DNA of 64,000 nt from an uncultured Bacillota bacterium (GTDB lineage: Bacteria; Bacillota; Clostridia; Christensenellales; Pumilibacteraceae), in NCBI GenBank assembly GCA_949294845.1, contig CASFJH010000079.1, forward strand, positions 1 to 64,000, in the 5' to 3' direction. Each line of letters starts with the position of its first letter. Positions within the stretch are counted from its first letter, which is position 1. The notes beneath the pieces are model-generated. The model was not told the origin of the DNA and ran no database searches. It was given only the letters and a program-made list of their open reading frames with translations. The position numbers and the translations under genes are program-made. Of the stretch, positions 31,350-40,251 are shown piece after piece.

Positions 31350-33101
31350 ATGAACAGACAGATTCCGCGTCCCGAGCATCCGCGTCCCGCGTTCATGCGC
31401 GACAGCTGGCTCAACCTTAACGGCGAATGGGAATTTTTCAACGACCTGAGCGCGTCGGGCGTCGACCGCAGACTGTACGAGGCCGACCGCTTCGACGGCA
31501 AAATAACCGTGCCGTTCTGTCCCGAAAGCAAACTTTCCGGCGTAGGCTTCACCGACTTTATGCCGTCGGTATGGTACGCGCGCAATATCGACGTCGACGA
31601 GAAGGTGTTAAAAGGCCGCGTTCTGCTCCATTTCGGCGCGTGCGATTACATAACTACCGTTTATGTTAACGGTGTAGCGGCAGGCTCGCATACGGGCGGT
31701 TACACTTCGTTTGTTTTCGATATTACCGACAGGCTGAAAGCGGGCTCTAACCGTCTGGTCGTCCACGCGAGCGACGAGCTGCGCAGCTCCAGACAGCCGT
31801 GCGGCAAACAGAGCCGCCTTTACTATTCGCACAACTGCGACTATACGCGCACGACCGGCATATGGCAGACGGTATGGCTGGAGTTCGTATCCGCAAACTA
31901 TATTGAGAAAGTACGCATCAACGCCAACGATACCGCCGGAAAAGTGCGCGTGGAGGCATATCTCAACGCATATCTGAAAGACGCCGTTCTGCGCGCGGAA
32001 GTCACTTACCGCGGCGCCAAAGCTTTCGAGGGAGAGTTCCCTGTCCAGGGCGTGCGCAACGACATATGCTTTGCTGTCTCGCCCGTCATGCTGTGGAACG
32101 TAGGCGAGCCCAATCTATACGACGTTAAATTCACTCTGCTGGTAAAAGGCGCTCCCGTCGATTCGGTAAACAGCTATTTCGGCATACGCCGCATCGACAT
32201 AGACGGCAAAAAGGTGCGCATCAACGGCAAGTCCGTTTTTCAGCGACTGGTGCTCGATCAGGGCTTCTATCCCGACGGCATATATACGGCTCCCGACGAC
32301 GCCGCCCTCAAACGCGACATCGAGCTGTCCATGGCTTTGGGCTTCAACGGCGCGCGTCTGCACCAGAAAGTATTCGAAGAGCGTTACCTTTACCACGCCG
32401 ACAAGCTCGGCTACATTGTGTGGGGCGAGTTCGCAAGCTGGGGCATCGACATATTTGACCCCTATACCCTGCACACCATGCTCCCCCAGTGGCTTGAAAG
32501 CATGGACCGCGACTACAACCGTCCGTGCATAATCGGCTGGTGCCCGCACAACGAAACGTGGGACTGCGCCGGCAAGCAGCAGCTTGACACCAATATTTCG
32601 CTCCTGTATCAGGCAACCAAAGCCGCCGATCCCACCCGCCCCGTTATCGACACCTCCGGCAACTACCATACGGCCGACACCGATATTTACGACGTGCACG
32701 ACTATGTGCAGGAGCCGGACGAGTTCCGTAAAAGATACCTCGGCGAAGAAAAGTTCGAAAAGTGGCCCACGCGCCAGCACTATGACGGAAAGAGTCCGTT
32801 CTTCATGAGCGAATACGGCGGCATCAAGTGGCAGGAATCGGCTTCCGTCGAAAGCAAAACCCAGTCGTGGGGATACGGCAACACGCCCAAAAGCAGAGAC
32901 GAATACTGCTCGCGCTTCTGCGGCCTGGCCGAAGCGCTGCTCGACTCGGAAACCGTCATGGGACTTTGCTATACCCAGCTTACCGACGTCGAACAGGAGC
33001 AGAACGGCCTGTACTTCTACGACCGCTCGCCCAAGTTCACCGACAGCGAGTACGCGCGTCTGCGCGCTTCGCTGACGAAAAAAGCGGCCATAGAAGACTG
33101 A
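31350..33101 (+). CDS. GH2-family glycoside hydrolase (beta-galactosidase/glucuronidase-like)
   Basis: A 583-residue enzyme with the GH2 order: sugar-binding jelly roll (from SWLNLNGEWEFFNDL), Ig-like domain and TIM barrel starting near FGIRRIDIDGKKVRINGKSV. The acid/base Glu is in GWCPHNETW (about 401) and the nucleophile Glu in FMSEYGG (about 488). There is no signal peptide, so a cytoplasmic enzyme acting on imported oligosaccharide. It lacks the extra C-terminal domains of LacZ. A Shine-Dalgarno GAGAGG lies 5' at a long spacing. Specificity is not predictable by eye. Confidence 0.93.
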   Translation: MNRQIPRPEHPRPAFMRDSWLNLNGEWEFFNDLSASGVDRRLYEADRFDGKITVPFCPESKLSGVGFTDFMPSVWYARNIDVDEKVLKGRVLLHFGACDYITTVYVNGVAAGSHTGGYTSFVFDITDRLKAGSNRLVVHASDELRSSRQPCGKQSRLYYSHNCDYTRTTGIWQTVWLEFVSANYIEKVRINANDTAGKVRVEAYLNAYLKDAVLRAEVTYRGAKAFEGEFPVQGVRNDICFAVSPVMLWNVGEPNLYDVKFTLLVKGAPVDSVNSYFGIRRIDIDGKKVRINGKSVFQRLVLDQGFYPDGIYTAPDDAALKRDIELSMALGFNGARLHQKVFEERYLYHADKLGYIVWGEFASWGIDIFDPYTLHTMLPQWLESMDRDYNRPCIIGWCPHNETWDCAGKQQLDTNISLLYQATKAADPTRPVIDTSGNYHTADTDIYDVHDYVQEPDEFRKRYLGEEKFEKWPTRQHYDGKSPFFMSEYGGIKWQESASVESKTQSWGYGNTPKSRDEYCSRFCGLAEALLDSETVMGLCYTQLTDVEQEQNGLYFYDRSPKFTDSEYARLRASLTKKAAIED

Positions 33102-33167
33102 CCGCCTGCGCCCGTAAGCCCGGGCGTCCGCCCGAATTACCGGGCAGAAATAACTCTATTAAACAAT

Positions 33168-33217
33168 ATGCCGGTCCGCCGGCTAAAGATTCAAAGATTC
33201 GCCGGTTCGCCGGCCGC
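33168..33217. repeat. Mirrored short repeats around the stop codon at 33191
   Basis: GCCGG-rich 14-mers (GCCGGTCCGCCGGC at about 33169 and GCCGGTTCGCCGGC at about 33200) flank a doubled AAAGATTC. The repeat spans the last codons and stop of the multipass membrane protein. Each GC block can form a short hairpin; no T-tract is present. Confidence 0.6.
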
Positions 33218-34423
33218 TGTCCCGTCTTTTTTCAAGGCGGGATAGTTTTTAGGTTTGCCGAAAAGATTGTAAAAGAAAACCGACAGATTGAAAATAATCA
33301 TGCCGACCGAAGCGAGCGCGGTAATGGCGTTGTAACTGGAATTCGCGACCATCATCGTCACCGCAATGAGCACGAGCGAATACACCCGTACCGACGAACG
33401 TATTATCTTGAGCTTTCTCAGCCGCTGGTTCATAGTGCCGCGGCGGTACATGAGATACTCGTATATATACAGCGCCGAGGTAAGCGCAAAGCCTGCCGCA
33501 AGACAGCCTATAACGGCGTATCCCGGTCCGCCGAGACGGAAAAAGCCTATCGACACATATGCGACGTAGCATCCATAGATTGCAAGATAAAAGATTCTGC
33601 CTAGAAAAAATCCGGCTTTTGCGCGGCGGTATATCCTGCGGTAATCGGTGTCGTCTCCCGTTATATTGTCCACGACGGTTAAAAAAGAACGGTTGCCGCT
33701 TCCTCGGGCAAGGCTTTTGGCCTTATCGGCCTCGCGGAAGCTGCGGATACGATACGACTCGCCGCCTTTTACACGCATACTTATGCCGCCCAGCAGACAG
33801 AAGCAGAACACACCGCCCTCATACGAGCCCGTCTGCACCATCAGCTCCTTAAAATGCAGCGCCGGCGTGTTTAAAAACGCCACCGACAGCCCGTAAACGG
33901 TAACGTTAAGCAGCGTTATCACCAGCGTGGCGGCAATAAAGGAAGTTGCCGTAACCATCAGACAGGACGCCTTTTTGCCGCGTTTTTCCTTGAATGCCAC
34001 CGTTACCGACAGCACCGCCGAAAACACCGCCATCGCTATAAAAAACCCTCCTATCGCCGGAGTGAAAGACATTACGAATATATCGTCCGCGTCGGGCCGG
34101 ACGACGTTATCGAGAAGGTACATTACCGAATAAAGGCACATTCCGCCCTCTACCGCCGGCGGAATGTATATCCTGAACAGCTTTTGCGCGGCTAGCGGCA
34201 GCGTTATCAGCACGAACGCGAAGATCACGAAAACCGAATAGCCTATCAGTGCGAGCGGCGTCATGGCGCTTTTAAACACATACGACGCGACGAACGCTCC
34301 TAGCATGAGCAAAAGCGCGCATACGCTTAATATATAAAGTATGCCGGTGGAATTTTTGCCGAATATTTTTTCCAGTATGCCGATTTTTTTCTGTTCGGCG
34401 CCGTCAATCTTCTCCGTGCTCAT
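33191..34423 (-). CDS. Multipass membrane protein of unknown function
   Basis: A 410-residue protein with about 10 hydrophobic segments, in two groups separated by a soluble loop (about 215-265, with SFREADKAKSLARGSGNRSF). The C-terminus is polar. No family is recognised and no catalytic motif stands out. AAAGGG precedes the ATG. It lies between the GH2 enzyme (convergent) and the macrodomain gene (72 bp upstream, same strand). Long open frame and clear topology make it a real gene. Confidence 0.8.
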   Translation of the reverse strand: MSTEKIDGAEQKKIGILEKIFGKNSTGILYILSVCALLLMLGAFVASYVFKSAMTPLALIGYSVFVIFAFVLITLPLAAQKLFRIYIPPAVEGGMCLYSVMYLLDNVVRPDADDIFVMSFTPAIGGFFIAMAVFSAVLSVTVAFKEKRGKKASCLMVTATSFIAATLVITLLNVTVYGLSVAFLNTPALHFKELMVQTGSYEGGVFCFCLLGGISMRVKGGESYRIRSFREADKAKSLARGSGNRSFLTVVDNITGDDTDYRRIYRRAKAGFFLGRIFYLAIYGCYVAYVSIGFFRLGGPGYAVIGCLAAGFALTSALYIYEYLMYRRGTMNQRLRKLKIIRSSVRVYSLVLIAVTMMVANSSYNAITALASVGMIIFNLSVFFYNLFGKPKNYPALKKDGTAAGEPANL

Positions 34424-34495
34424 GCCCTTTGCCCTTTCGCCGCGTACGCAACCGTCCGCAAAAAACTTTACCGAAACTCCGGCGCTCAGACCGTA

Positions 34496-35278
34496 TCAGA
34501 CGCCCGACGCGCGCAGCCGCTCCTCGTAAAGGAGTCTGTCTCTGTCCAGCCATACGTCGAATATAACTTTCAGCCGCGCTCCCGTCTCCTTAAGCGTCTT
34601 TTCTACCGTGTCGGTTGCGATTCTGCACGCCTCCGCCGCGTCGAACCCGTATGCGCCTGTGGATATGCAGCAGAACGCTATGCTAGAAAGCTCTCTTTTT
34701 ACGGCTTCTTCCATGCACGACCGGTAACAGCTTTCAAGCTCCGTCCGGCACCTGTCGTTGACGTGTCCGCCGTATGCCACCGGCCCCACCGTATGAAAAA
34801 CATACTTCGCCGGCAGATTGTACCCGTCGGTGACTTCAACGCAGCCGTTCGGCTCGCGCCCTCCGCGCATGATCCTGTCGCACGCCAGTCTCAGCTGCAC
34901 TCCGGCGGCCGTGTGTATGGCGTTATCGATACAGTCGTGAAGAGGCTGAAAACACCCCAGAAGCGTGGGATTGCACGCATTGACTATTGCGTCGGCGTTA
35001 AGTCTTGTTATGTCGCCCTGCCATACCGTCACCGCGCCGCGGAACTCCGGTCCGCCGACGTCCACTATTCCGCGTCTCTCTGCATAATCGCGTAAATATG
35101 TATCCTGCAGCTTAATAAACTCTTCCGAAGCCGGCTGCGGCGGTCTGACGTTGCACAGCGCGCGAAAACAGTCGTGTTTGTTCTGCGCGCGTAATCGCGG
35201 CGGCTGTATGTTACGCTCCGCGCACAAAAGCGCTATCAGTCTGTCGAGAATTCCGTTAACTTCTTTTTCGCCAAGCAT
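34496..35278 (-). CDS. Zinc-type macrodomain protein-ADP-ribose hydrolase
   Basis: A 260-residue macrodomain protein of the Staphylococcus/Streptococcus zinc-macro class, which removes ADP-ribose from proteins. The macro core is GDITRLNADAIVNACNPTLL. The class-specific zinc motif GCFQPLHDCIDNAIH (Cys, His, Cys) follows, then CISTGAYGFD. The N-terminal 90 residues match the helical extension of this class. Characterised relatives sit beside a sirtuin (SirTM) and a lipoyl carrier; neither is here. ATG 35278 lies 7 nt after TATAAT without a Shine-Dalgarno. Confidence 0.9.
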   Translation of the reverse strand: MLGEKEVNGILDRLIALLCAERNIQPPRLRAQNKHDCFRALCNVRPPQPASEEFIKLQDTYLRDYAERRGIVDVGGPEFRGAVTVWQGDITRLNADAIVNACNPTLLGCFQPLHDCIDNAIHTAAGVQLRLACDRIMRGGREPNGCVEVTDGYNLPAKYVFHTVGPVAYGGHVNDRCRTELESCYRSCMEEAVKRELSSIAFCCISTGAYGFDAAEACRIATDTVEKTLKETGARLKVIFDVWLDRDRLLYEERLRASGV

Positions 35279-35285
35279 ACGTTAT

Positions 35286-35338
35286 ATTATACATCTTTTG
35301 CGCGGCAAAGTCAACTTATAGGTTTAGCCGCGCAAAAG
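35286..35338 (-). promoter_or_regulatory. Macrodomain promoter built into a 12-bp inverted repeat; leaderless
   Basis: Minus strand TTGACT (35314-35309), 17 bp, TATAAT (35291-35286), 7 nt, ATG. Inverted repeat CTTTTGCGCGGC (35338-35327) / GCCGCGCAAAAG (35306-35295): the -35 lies in the loop and the second arm in the spacer. No T-tract follows the repeat. Confidence 0.75.
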
Positions 35339-35365
35339 CTCGTGCCGCGTTTTTATTAAGTCCTT

Positions 35366-36640
35366 CTATGATCCGCGCGCCGGACCGCCGCCGTTTCCAG
35401 TGCGGTTGCGGCCGAAAAAATTGACGGGATGCACGGTATGCTCATTCTTTATGTCCGTCGAGTAGAGCTTTTTGTCTCTGAGCACCGCCGCGCGCTGAAC
35501 TATATTATTGCCGTACTTTTTCCTCAGTCCGTCCACGGCGCGCTCGATTCTCTCGGCCTTCCGCGCGTCTTCGGTAAAAAATCCGCACTGCTCCGCTTTG
35601 CCCGAGAACCCCGAAACGGATATGCCCAATGCGCGGACGGCGTTTTTCCACGGGTAGATTCTGAGGAACACCCCGAAAGCGCAGTCGGCGATATCCTTGG
35701 ACACGCACGAGTATTCAGACATGGTTTTCTGCCCCGAATAGCGTTCGAGCGCGCTGTCGGTAACGCTCAGACTGACCGTGCGCGCTTTGCCCAGACCGCT
35801 TTCACGCAGTCTCGACGCCACAGAATCCGCCAGCAGAAGCATAAGCGTATAAACGTCCTCTCCGCATCGCAAATCGCGGTAATTGGTCAGACTGTTTCCT
35901 ATGCTGGCTATATACGACGGATCGTCTGCGCGCATAACGGGCGACAGATCGGCGCCGTTGGCAAAAGCGCGGAGATATTCGCCCCATTTGCCCAGCAGCA
36001 TACGCAGCCTGTCCTCGTCGGCGGCGGCCAGCTCGCCTACGGTGAATATGTTGTACTTGTTAAGCTTGGCGGCGGTGGCTTTGCCGACGTACAGCAGCGC
36101 GTTTACCGGCAGAGGCCATACGGCCGTCTTATAGTTTTCGCGACTGACGGAGAATACCGAGTCGGGAGCGGCGACGTCCGATCCCAGTTTTGCGAACACC
36201 TTGTTCCAGCTGACCCCCACGCTGACCGTAACGCCTATTTCGTTCTTTACGGCCGCGCGTATTTTTTCGGCGATCTGCTCGCCCGTGCCGAACAGGCTCT
36301 GGCTCTCAGTCACGTCGAGCCAGCACTCGTCGATACCGAACGACTCCACCCTGTCGGTAAACCGTCCGTATATCCTGCGCACCTCCTCGGATACTGCCGT
36401 ATAAGAATCGAAATCGGCAGTAATCTCAACGAGCGACGGGCATTTCTTTCTGGCTTGAAAGCATACGTCCCCCGTCCTTACGCCGTACTCCGCGGCGACG
36501 GCGTTCTTCGCCAGCACTACTCCGTGCCGTTCAGCCTTGTTACCGGTAACTGCCACCGGCACATTTTTGAGCGAAGGATTTTTAAGAATTTCCACCGACG
36601 CGTAAAAGCCGTTAAGGTCGCTGTGCAATATCGTTCTCAT
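35366..36640 (-). CDS. dinB: Y-family DNA polymerase IV
   Basis: A 424-residue translesion polymerase. The palm has HSDLNGFYASVE (metal Asp), ESFGIDECWLDVT (catalytic D-E) and VSVGVSWNKVFAKLGSD; a little-finger domain follows. The C-terminal INFFGRN might be a clamp-binding motif. The start is ATG 36640 behind AAAGGGAAG, rather than 36664; it overlaps the stop of the small upstream gene by ATGA, so the two are coupled. Repair and mutagenesis under DNA damage are known for the family. No LexA box was found. Confidence 0.93.
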   Translation of the reverse strand: MRTILHSDLNGFYASVEILKNPSLKNVPVAVTGNKAERHGVVLAKNAVAAEYGVRTGDVCFQARKKCPSLVEITADFDSYTAVSEEVRRIYGRFTDRVESFGIDECWLDVTESQSLFGTGEQIAEKIRAAVKNEIGVTVSVGVSWNKVFAKLGSDVAAPDSVFSVSRENYKTAVWPLPVNALLYVGKATAAKLNKYNIFTVGELAAADEDRLRMLLGKWGEYLRAFANGADLSPVMRADDPSYIASIGNSLTNYRDLRCGEDVYTLMLLLADSVASRLRESGLGKARTVSLSVTDSALERYSGQKTMSEYSCVSKDIADCAFGVFLRIYPWKNAVRALGISVSGFSGKAEQCGFFTEDARKAERIERAVDGLRKKYGNNIVQRAAVLRDKKLYSTDIKNEHTVHPVNFFGRNRTGNGGGPARGS

Positions 36641-36888
36641 TGCACTTCCCTTTCGACAAACCACCGCTCGCCGTCACGCTCAAAATAAAGATATCTCTCC
36701 CGTCCTCCTATCATGCAGGTATATCTTACCGGCATCACCGATCCCACCCGCGAGGGCGCGCGCTCTATAAAACGCACCTTGTCTATGTCAAAGCGCGCGC
36801 CGTCCTCCCACACGATGCAGACAGGCCTCATTCCGCCGCCGGCAGCAAATTTAGCCAGCGTTTCGACATAAATTTTTTCGTACCGCAT
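36637..36888 (-). CDS. Small protein co-translated with DNA polymerase IV
   Basis: An 83-residue soluble protein with beta-rich features (IVWEDGARFDIDKVRFIE, then MPVRYTCMIGGRERYLYFER and WFVEREV). I recall similar small proteins encoded directly upstream of Y-family polymerases in Clostridia, but cannot verify a family name here. The ATGA overlap with dinB suggests a functional partner. A TAAAAT box ends 8 nt before the start, with only a poor -35 box. Confidence 0.65.
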   Translation of the reverse strand: MRYEKIYVETLAKFAAGGGMRPVCIVWEDGARFDIDKVRFIERAPSRVGSVMPVRYTCMIGGRERYLYFERDGERWFVEREVQ

Positions 36889-37284
36889 ACGGTATTATTT
36901 TACCGTCGTCGGCGCGTTTATATTCCGGCCGCGCGCCTTTACTTTATCCCTCGTATGACAGCGCAATCAATTCGACCGATACGTCCGCCCGTCTGCGCCG
37001 CCGCTCGCCGCCGACATTACCGCGCTTGCCGCGCCGTACCTACCGCCTTTTCGGCCATGCTCGCAGGCGGAATACATATCGCACATTCTCCCGTCTTCAT
37101 GAGCGCGGAAAAAGAATAGTTATATGCTCCTGTAGCTATAACGATATGCTGCGCAAAGTCGACAGCCATGCTCCATGAAACGGTCATGACGTTGCAAATA
37201 TTATATTCTATAAATGTATCGTCCGCAACGCATTTATATTTTTACGACGCAAATCCGCACCAAACGCGCTAAGGAGAAACCCTG
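36889..37284. other. Intergenic region with no recognised gene
   Basis: About 400 bp between the dinB operon and the end of the ABC uptake operon. Short frames in it lack ribosome-binding sites and recognisable motifs. No tRNA, riboswitch or terminator with a T-tract was seen. Confidence 0.5.
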
Positions 37285-37357
37285 TCGCCGTCAATCCCTC
37301 GGGCGAAAACCGTCATGCGGTCGCCGTTAATCCTTCGGACGGAAAATCGTCATACGG
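37285..37357. repeat. 36/37-bp tandem duplication across the ATPase stop codon
   Basis: Unit 37285-37320 is an abutting copy of unit 37321-37357, which encodes the last residues (MTIFRPKD) and stop. Differences are transitions plus one base, so the outer copy is a decayed former gene end. Confidence 0.8.
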
Positions 37358-38133
37358 TTGCCGTCGCCGTCGGTGACGACGACCGGCTTAAGCGAGAAAA
37401 CGTCGCAGGATACGCCGCTTTTCAGAAACTCGTCTCGCGTGCCGGCAAACAGCGTCTTACCCTCGTGCAGAACGATTATACGGTCGGCTATGGCCGCCGC
37501 CTCGTCCAGGTTATGGACGGTAGCGATAAAGGTCTTGTCGCCGCGCAGTTTTTTTATCGTGGCGAACACCTTCAGCCTGTACTCCGAGTCCAGGCTGGAA
37601 GTGGGTTCGTCGAGAAGAACGAGCGGGGTATCCTGCGCGAGCGCCATTGCGAGAAAAGCGAGCTGTCTCTCGCCGCCCGAAAGCGTGCCGACCGAGCGGT
37701 CGGAATACCGCGCCGAATCGGTTTCCGAGGCGGCGAACTGCACTATTCTCTTGTCGGCGGCCGTCAGTCTGCCGCTCAGACCGTGGTAAGGGCTTCTGCC
37801 CATGGCGATAAGCTCGCCTACCGTCATGCGCAGCTGCGGAAGATACTGCGGCATGACTGCGACTTTTTTCGCTCTCTCGTTATTGCTTAAAGCGTCTACC
37901 GGAATACCGCCGAGATAAATTCTCCCTCCGTCCGGCTTGGCTATGCCGCTTATGCACCTGAAAAGAGTCGATTTACCGCTGCCGTTTTTGCCCAACAGTA
38001 CGGTTATTTCGCCTTTATTCGCTGCAAACGTCACGCCGCCGAGTATCTGTCTTTTGCCGAGCGACAGCGTTACGCCGTCGCAGAACACCGCGCTGTCGGG
38101 CACAGTCATGTTTTCCGCCGGAAATTTTTTCAT
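37327..38133 (-). CDS. ABC transporter ATPase, FecE/BtuD type
   Basis: A 268-residue ATPase of iron-chelate or cobalamin uptake systems. Walker A GKNGSGKST, the FecE-like Q-loop MPQYLPQLRMTVGELIAMG, signature LSGGERQ, Walker B LVLLDEPTSSLD, and His in TVHNLD. The start is ATG 38133, overlapping the permease stop by ATGA. It is the third gene of the uptake operon. The C-terminal tail is slightly extended. Confidence 0.92.
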   Translation of the reverse strand: MKKFPAENMTVPDSAVFCDGVTLSLGKRQILGGVTFAANKGEITVLLGKNGSGKSTLFRCISGIAKPDGGRIYLGGIPVDALSNNERAKKVAVMPQYLPQLRMTVGELIAMGRSPYHGLSGRLTAADKRIVQFAASETDSARYSDRSVGTLSGGERQLAFLAMALAQDTPLVLLDEPTSSLDSEYRLKVFATIKKLRGDKTFIATVHNLDEAAAIADRIIVLHEGKTLFAGTRDEFLKSGVSCDVFSLKPVVVTDGDGNRMTIFRPKD

Positions 38134-39116
38134 ACAGTGCGCTTCCCCCTGAACAGAAGATACAGAAAGAACGGAGCGCCCAGCGCCGCCATAAGTATTC
38201 CGGCAGGCAGCTCCGCCGGAGAAAACAGCGTTCTTGCGGCAAGATCGGACAGTATAACCAGCGACGCGCCGCAAAGCACGCATACGGGGACGAGCACCCG
38301 GAGGTCGTGACCGGCTATGCGTCTTGCCATATGCGGCACGATAAGCCCGGCAAAGCCGAGCAATCCGGCGAACGACACAACCGCGCCGCAAAGCATACTC
38401 GCAAGCAGCAAAGTGAAAAATCTCAGCGGTTTTACGGCCGTTCCCAGTCCGGCGGCTATGTCGTCGCCCAGCACGAGAAGATTTATTCTGCGCGAAAGCA
38501 CCGACGCAACCGCCACGCCGCCCGCTATCATAATTGCCGGAACGATAAGATCATCGGCATATATATCGCTGAAGCCGCCCGCCGAAAAAGAGGCGTAGGA
38601 AGCGAGCACGTCGGGATAGAGCTGAGAGAAAAAGCTTATGCCGGCGTTAAGCAGCGCCGCCACCGCCACGCCGGCGAGTACGACTTTGGTCCTCACGGCG
38701 CGGCCGACCGAAAAGGAAATCCCCAGCACGGTCAGAGTGGCCGCCGCAGCTCCCGCAAACGCCGCGAAAGGCAGCAGCCTGTACGCCGCCGGAAAAATGC
38801 ACATGACGGCGATAACGGCAAAGCCTGCGCCCGCATTGACGCCTATAACGCTCGGACTGCACAGATCGTTATCGGTAACGGTCTGAAGGAGCAGTCCGGC
38901 CACGGAAAGGCCTGCTCCGGCAAGCGCCGCCGCAGCTATACGCGGCAGTCGCAGGCTGAGAAGAATAAATCTGACCGTTTCGTCGCCGCCGTTAAAGAGC
39001 GCCGCGAACATTTCCTTTAACGTAAACCGCGCGCTGCCTACGGTAAACGCAAGCAGCACGGTTACCGCAAGTACGGCCGTCAGTACGGAAAATACCGCAA
39101 CGAGCCTTCTTTTCAT
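38130..39116 (-). CDS. ABC transporter permease, FecCD/BtuC family
   Basis: A 328-residue permease with about nine or ten helices. The family landmarks are RLPRIAAAALAGAGLSVAGLLLQ, DLCSPSVIGVNAGAGFAV and the coupling region GLLGFAGLIVPHMARRIAGHD. It starts at ATG 39116, overlapping the binding-protein stop by 4 bp. It forms an uptake system with the lipoprotein and ATPase; iron-siderophore, haem or cobalamin are the usual substrates. Confidence 0.93.
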   Translation of the reverse strand: MKRRLVAVFSVLTAVLAVTVLLAFTVGSARFTLKEMFAALFNGGDETVRFILLSLRLPRIAAAALAGAGLSVAGLLLQTVTDNDLCSPSVIGVNAGAGFAVIAVMCIFPAAYRLLPFAAFAGAAAATLTVLGISFSVGRAVRTKVVLAGVAVAALLNAGISFFSQLYPDVLASYASFSAGGFSDIYADDLIVPAIMIAGGVAVASVLSRRINLLVLGDDIAAGLGTAVKPLRFFTLLLASMLCGAVVSFAGLLGFAGLIVPHMARRIAGHDLRVLVPVCVLCGASLVILSDLAARTLFSPAELPAGILMAALGAPFFLYLLFRGKRTV

Positions 39117-40057
39117 GCAACGCCCTCCCCGTAAAGCAGGTCGTACAGATACGCGTAAGCGTCTCCCCACAGCGCGTTGGGCTTATAATGAAACATATTT
39201 TTGGGCAGAAAATGCACTTTGCCGTACTTTACCGCGCGCAATTCGCGCCAGCCGGGCTCGGACAGCACGTCGGTCATATAGCTGACTGCGGCCTGTTCGT
39301 CGCCCTGCGTGGAAATAAGTATTACGTCCGGCTGTTTTATAAGAACGTGCTCGAGCGACAGCGCTTCGGAAAGCTGTTTCGCCTCGTCGGCTATATTGAA
39401 AGTTCCCAGCTCTTTGAGCATAACACCGACAAAATGGTTCTCGGCGGTCTTTGCCCTCGTCGAGCTTCCCCCCGAACCGGCTCTTATAAACAGCACCGAT
39501 ACTTCGTCTGCAGCCGCGTTCTCCTCGGCTTCAGACAGAATATCGGCTATTTTAACGCCCACCGCCTGACCGTACTCGTAATAGGCGTCGGCGCTGCCGT
39601 TTATATCGGCAAATATTTTGAGCATATAAAGATAATCGCCGAAAGTCTCTTCCTTAAAAAGCGCGCAGGGAATACCCGTCGCCCCTAATCGCTCGCACGC
39701 GGCGACCTGCGCCGGCATATCTGCGGAACCTATAACGAAATCAGGCCGCAGAGCTGCAAGCTTTTCGACGTCTATGTTCATTCCGGCGCCGCCGTCGACC
39801 AGCTCGGCGGTCCCGTCGGCAAAGCCTCTTTCCACGCTGTCACCCACGGTCACGGCGATTTCGCCGCCGGATATCTTCCATATCTCGGCGTATGAGGCGA
39901 GCAAGACGGCTACGCGCCGCGGCGCCTCGTATATATTTACCTGTTTGCCGGCGGAATCGGTAAAAACGTATATCGGCTGTCTGTCGCCGGCCGGTTTTGA
40001 GCAAGCGGCCGCAAGCAACGCTATGCAGGCAAGAAGGTATGCCAGCTTTCTTTTCAT
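39113..40057 (-). CDS. Periplasmic-binding-type lipoprotein of the ABC uptake system
   Basis: A 314-residue TroA/FepB-like binding protein. The signal peptide ends in the lipobox LLAAACSK. After that come APRRVAVLLASYAEIW, VEKLAALRPDFVIGS and a long central helix. The start is ATG 40057, eight nt after GAGGAG. It is the first gene of a three-gene operon with 4-bp overlaps throughout. It would bind the substrate outside the membrane. Substrate not decided by sequence. Confidence 0.92.
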   Translation of the reverse strand: MKRKLAYLLACIALLAAACSKPAGDRQPIYVFTDSAGKQVNIYEAPRRVAVLLASYAEIWKISGGEIAVTVGDSVERGFADGTAELVDGGAGMNIDVEKLAALRPDFVIGSADMPAQVAACERLGATGIPCALFKEETFGDYLYMLKIFADINGSADAYYEYGQAVGVKIADILSEAEENAAADEVSVLFIRAGSGGSSTRAKTAENHFVGVMLKELGTFNIADEAKQLSEALSLEHVLIKQPDVILISTQGDEQAAVSYMTDVLSEPGWRELRAVKYGKVHFLPKNMFHYKPNALWGDAYAYLYDLLYGEGVA

Positions 40058-40160
40058 AAAAATATCTCCTCGAAACAACGTAAACGGCGCCCGTTTGTCG
40101 CGTGCGTATTCACATAAAGATGCTTTTAACGCCCTTTCCCGCGTTGCGGTATGGCAGATA

Positions 40161-40195
40161 CTTTTATGTATTTATCGCTTTTTATGTATTTATCG
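40161..40195 (-). repeat. Tandem 17/18-bp repeat upstream of the uptake operon
   Basis: CTTTTATGTATTTATCG (40161-40177) is repeated with one extra T at 40178-40195. It lies about 105-140 bp upstream of the binding-protein gene and could be a pair of regulator sites. No Fur-like 19-bp palindrome or B12 riboswitch core was recognised. Confidence 0.6.
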
Positions 40196-40251
40196 CTTAA
40201 GGCGCGCCCGAAAGCTTCAGCCTTAAGATAATTGTGTTAAGTTTTATCCGC

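Noticed and set aside
36868-36910. Leaderless promoter for the small gene upstream of dinB
   Set aside because: TAAAAT ends 8 nt before the ATG, but the -35 position (GAATAT) matches poorly; not counted among the leaderless set.
40058-40251. Cobalamin riboswitch or Fur box for the ABC uptake operon
   Set aside because: No B12-box core or 19-bp Fur-like palindrome was found; only a tandem 17-bp repeat is present.
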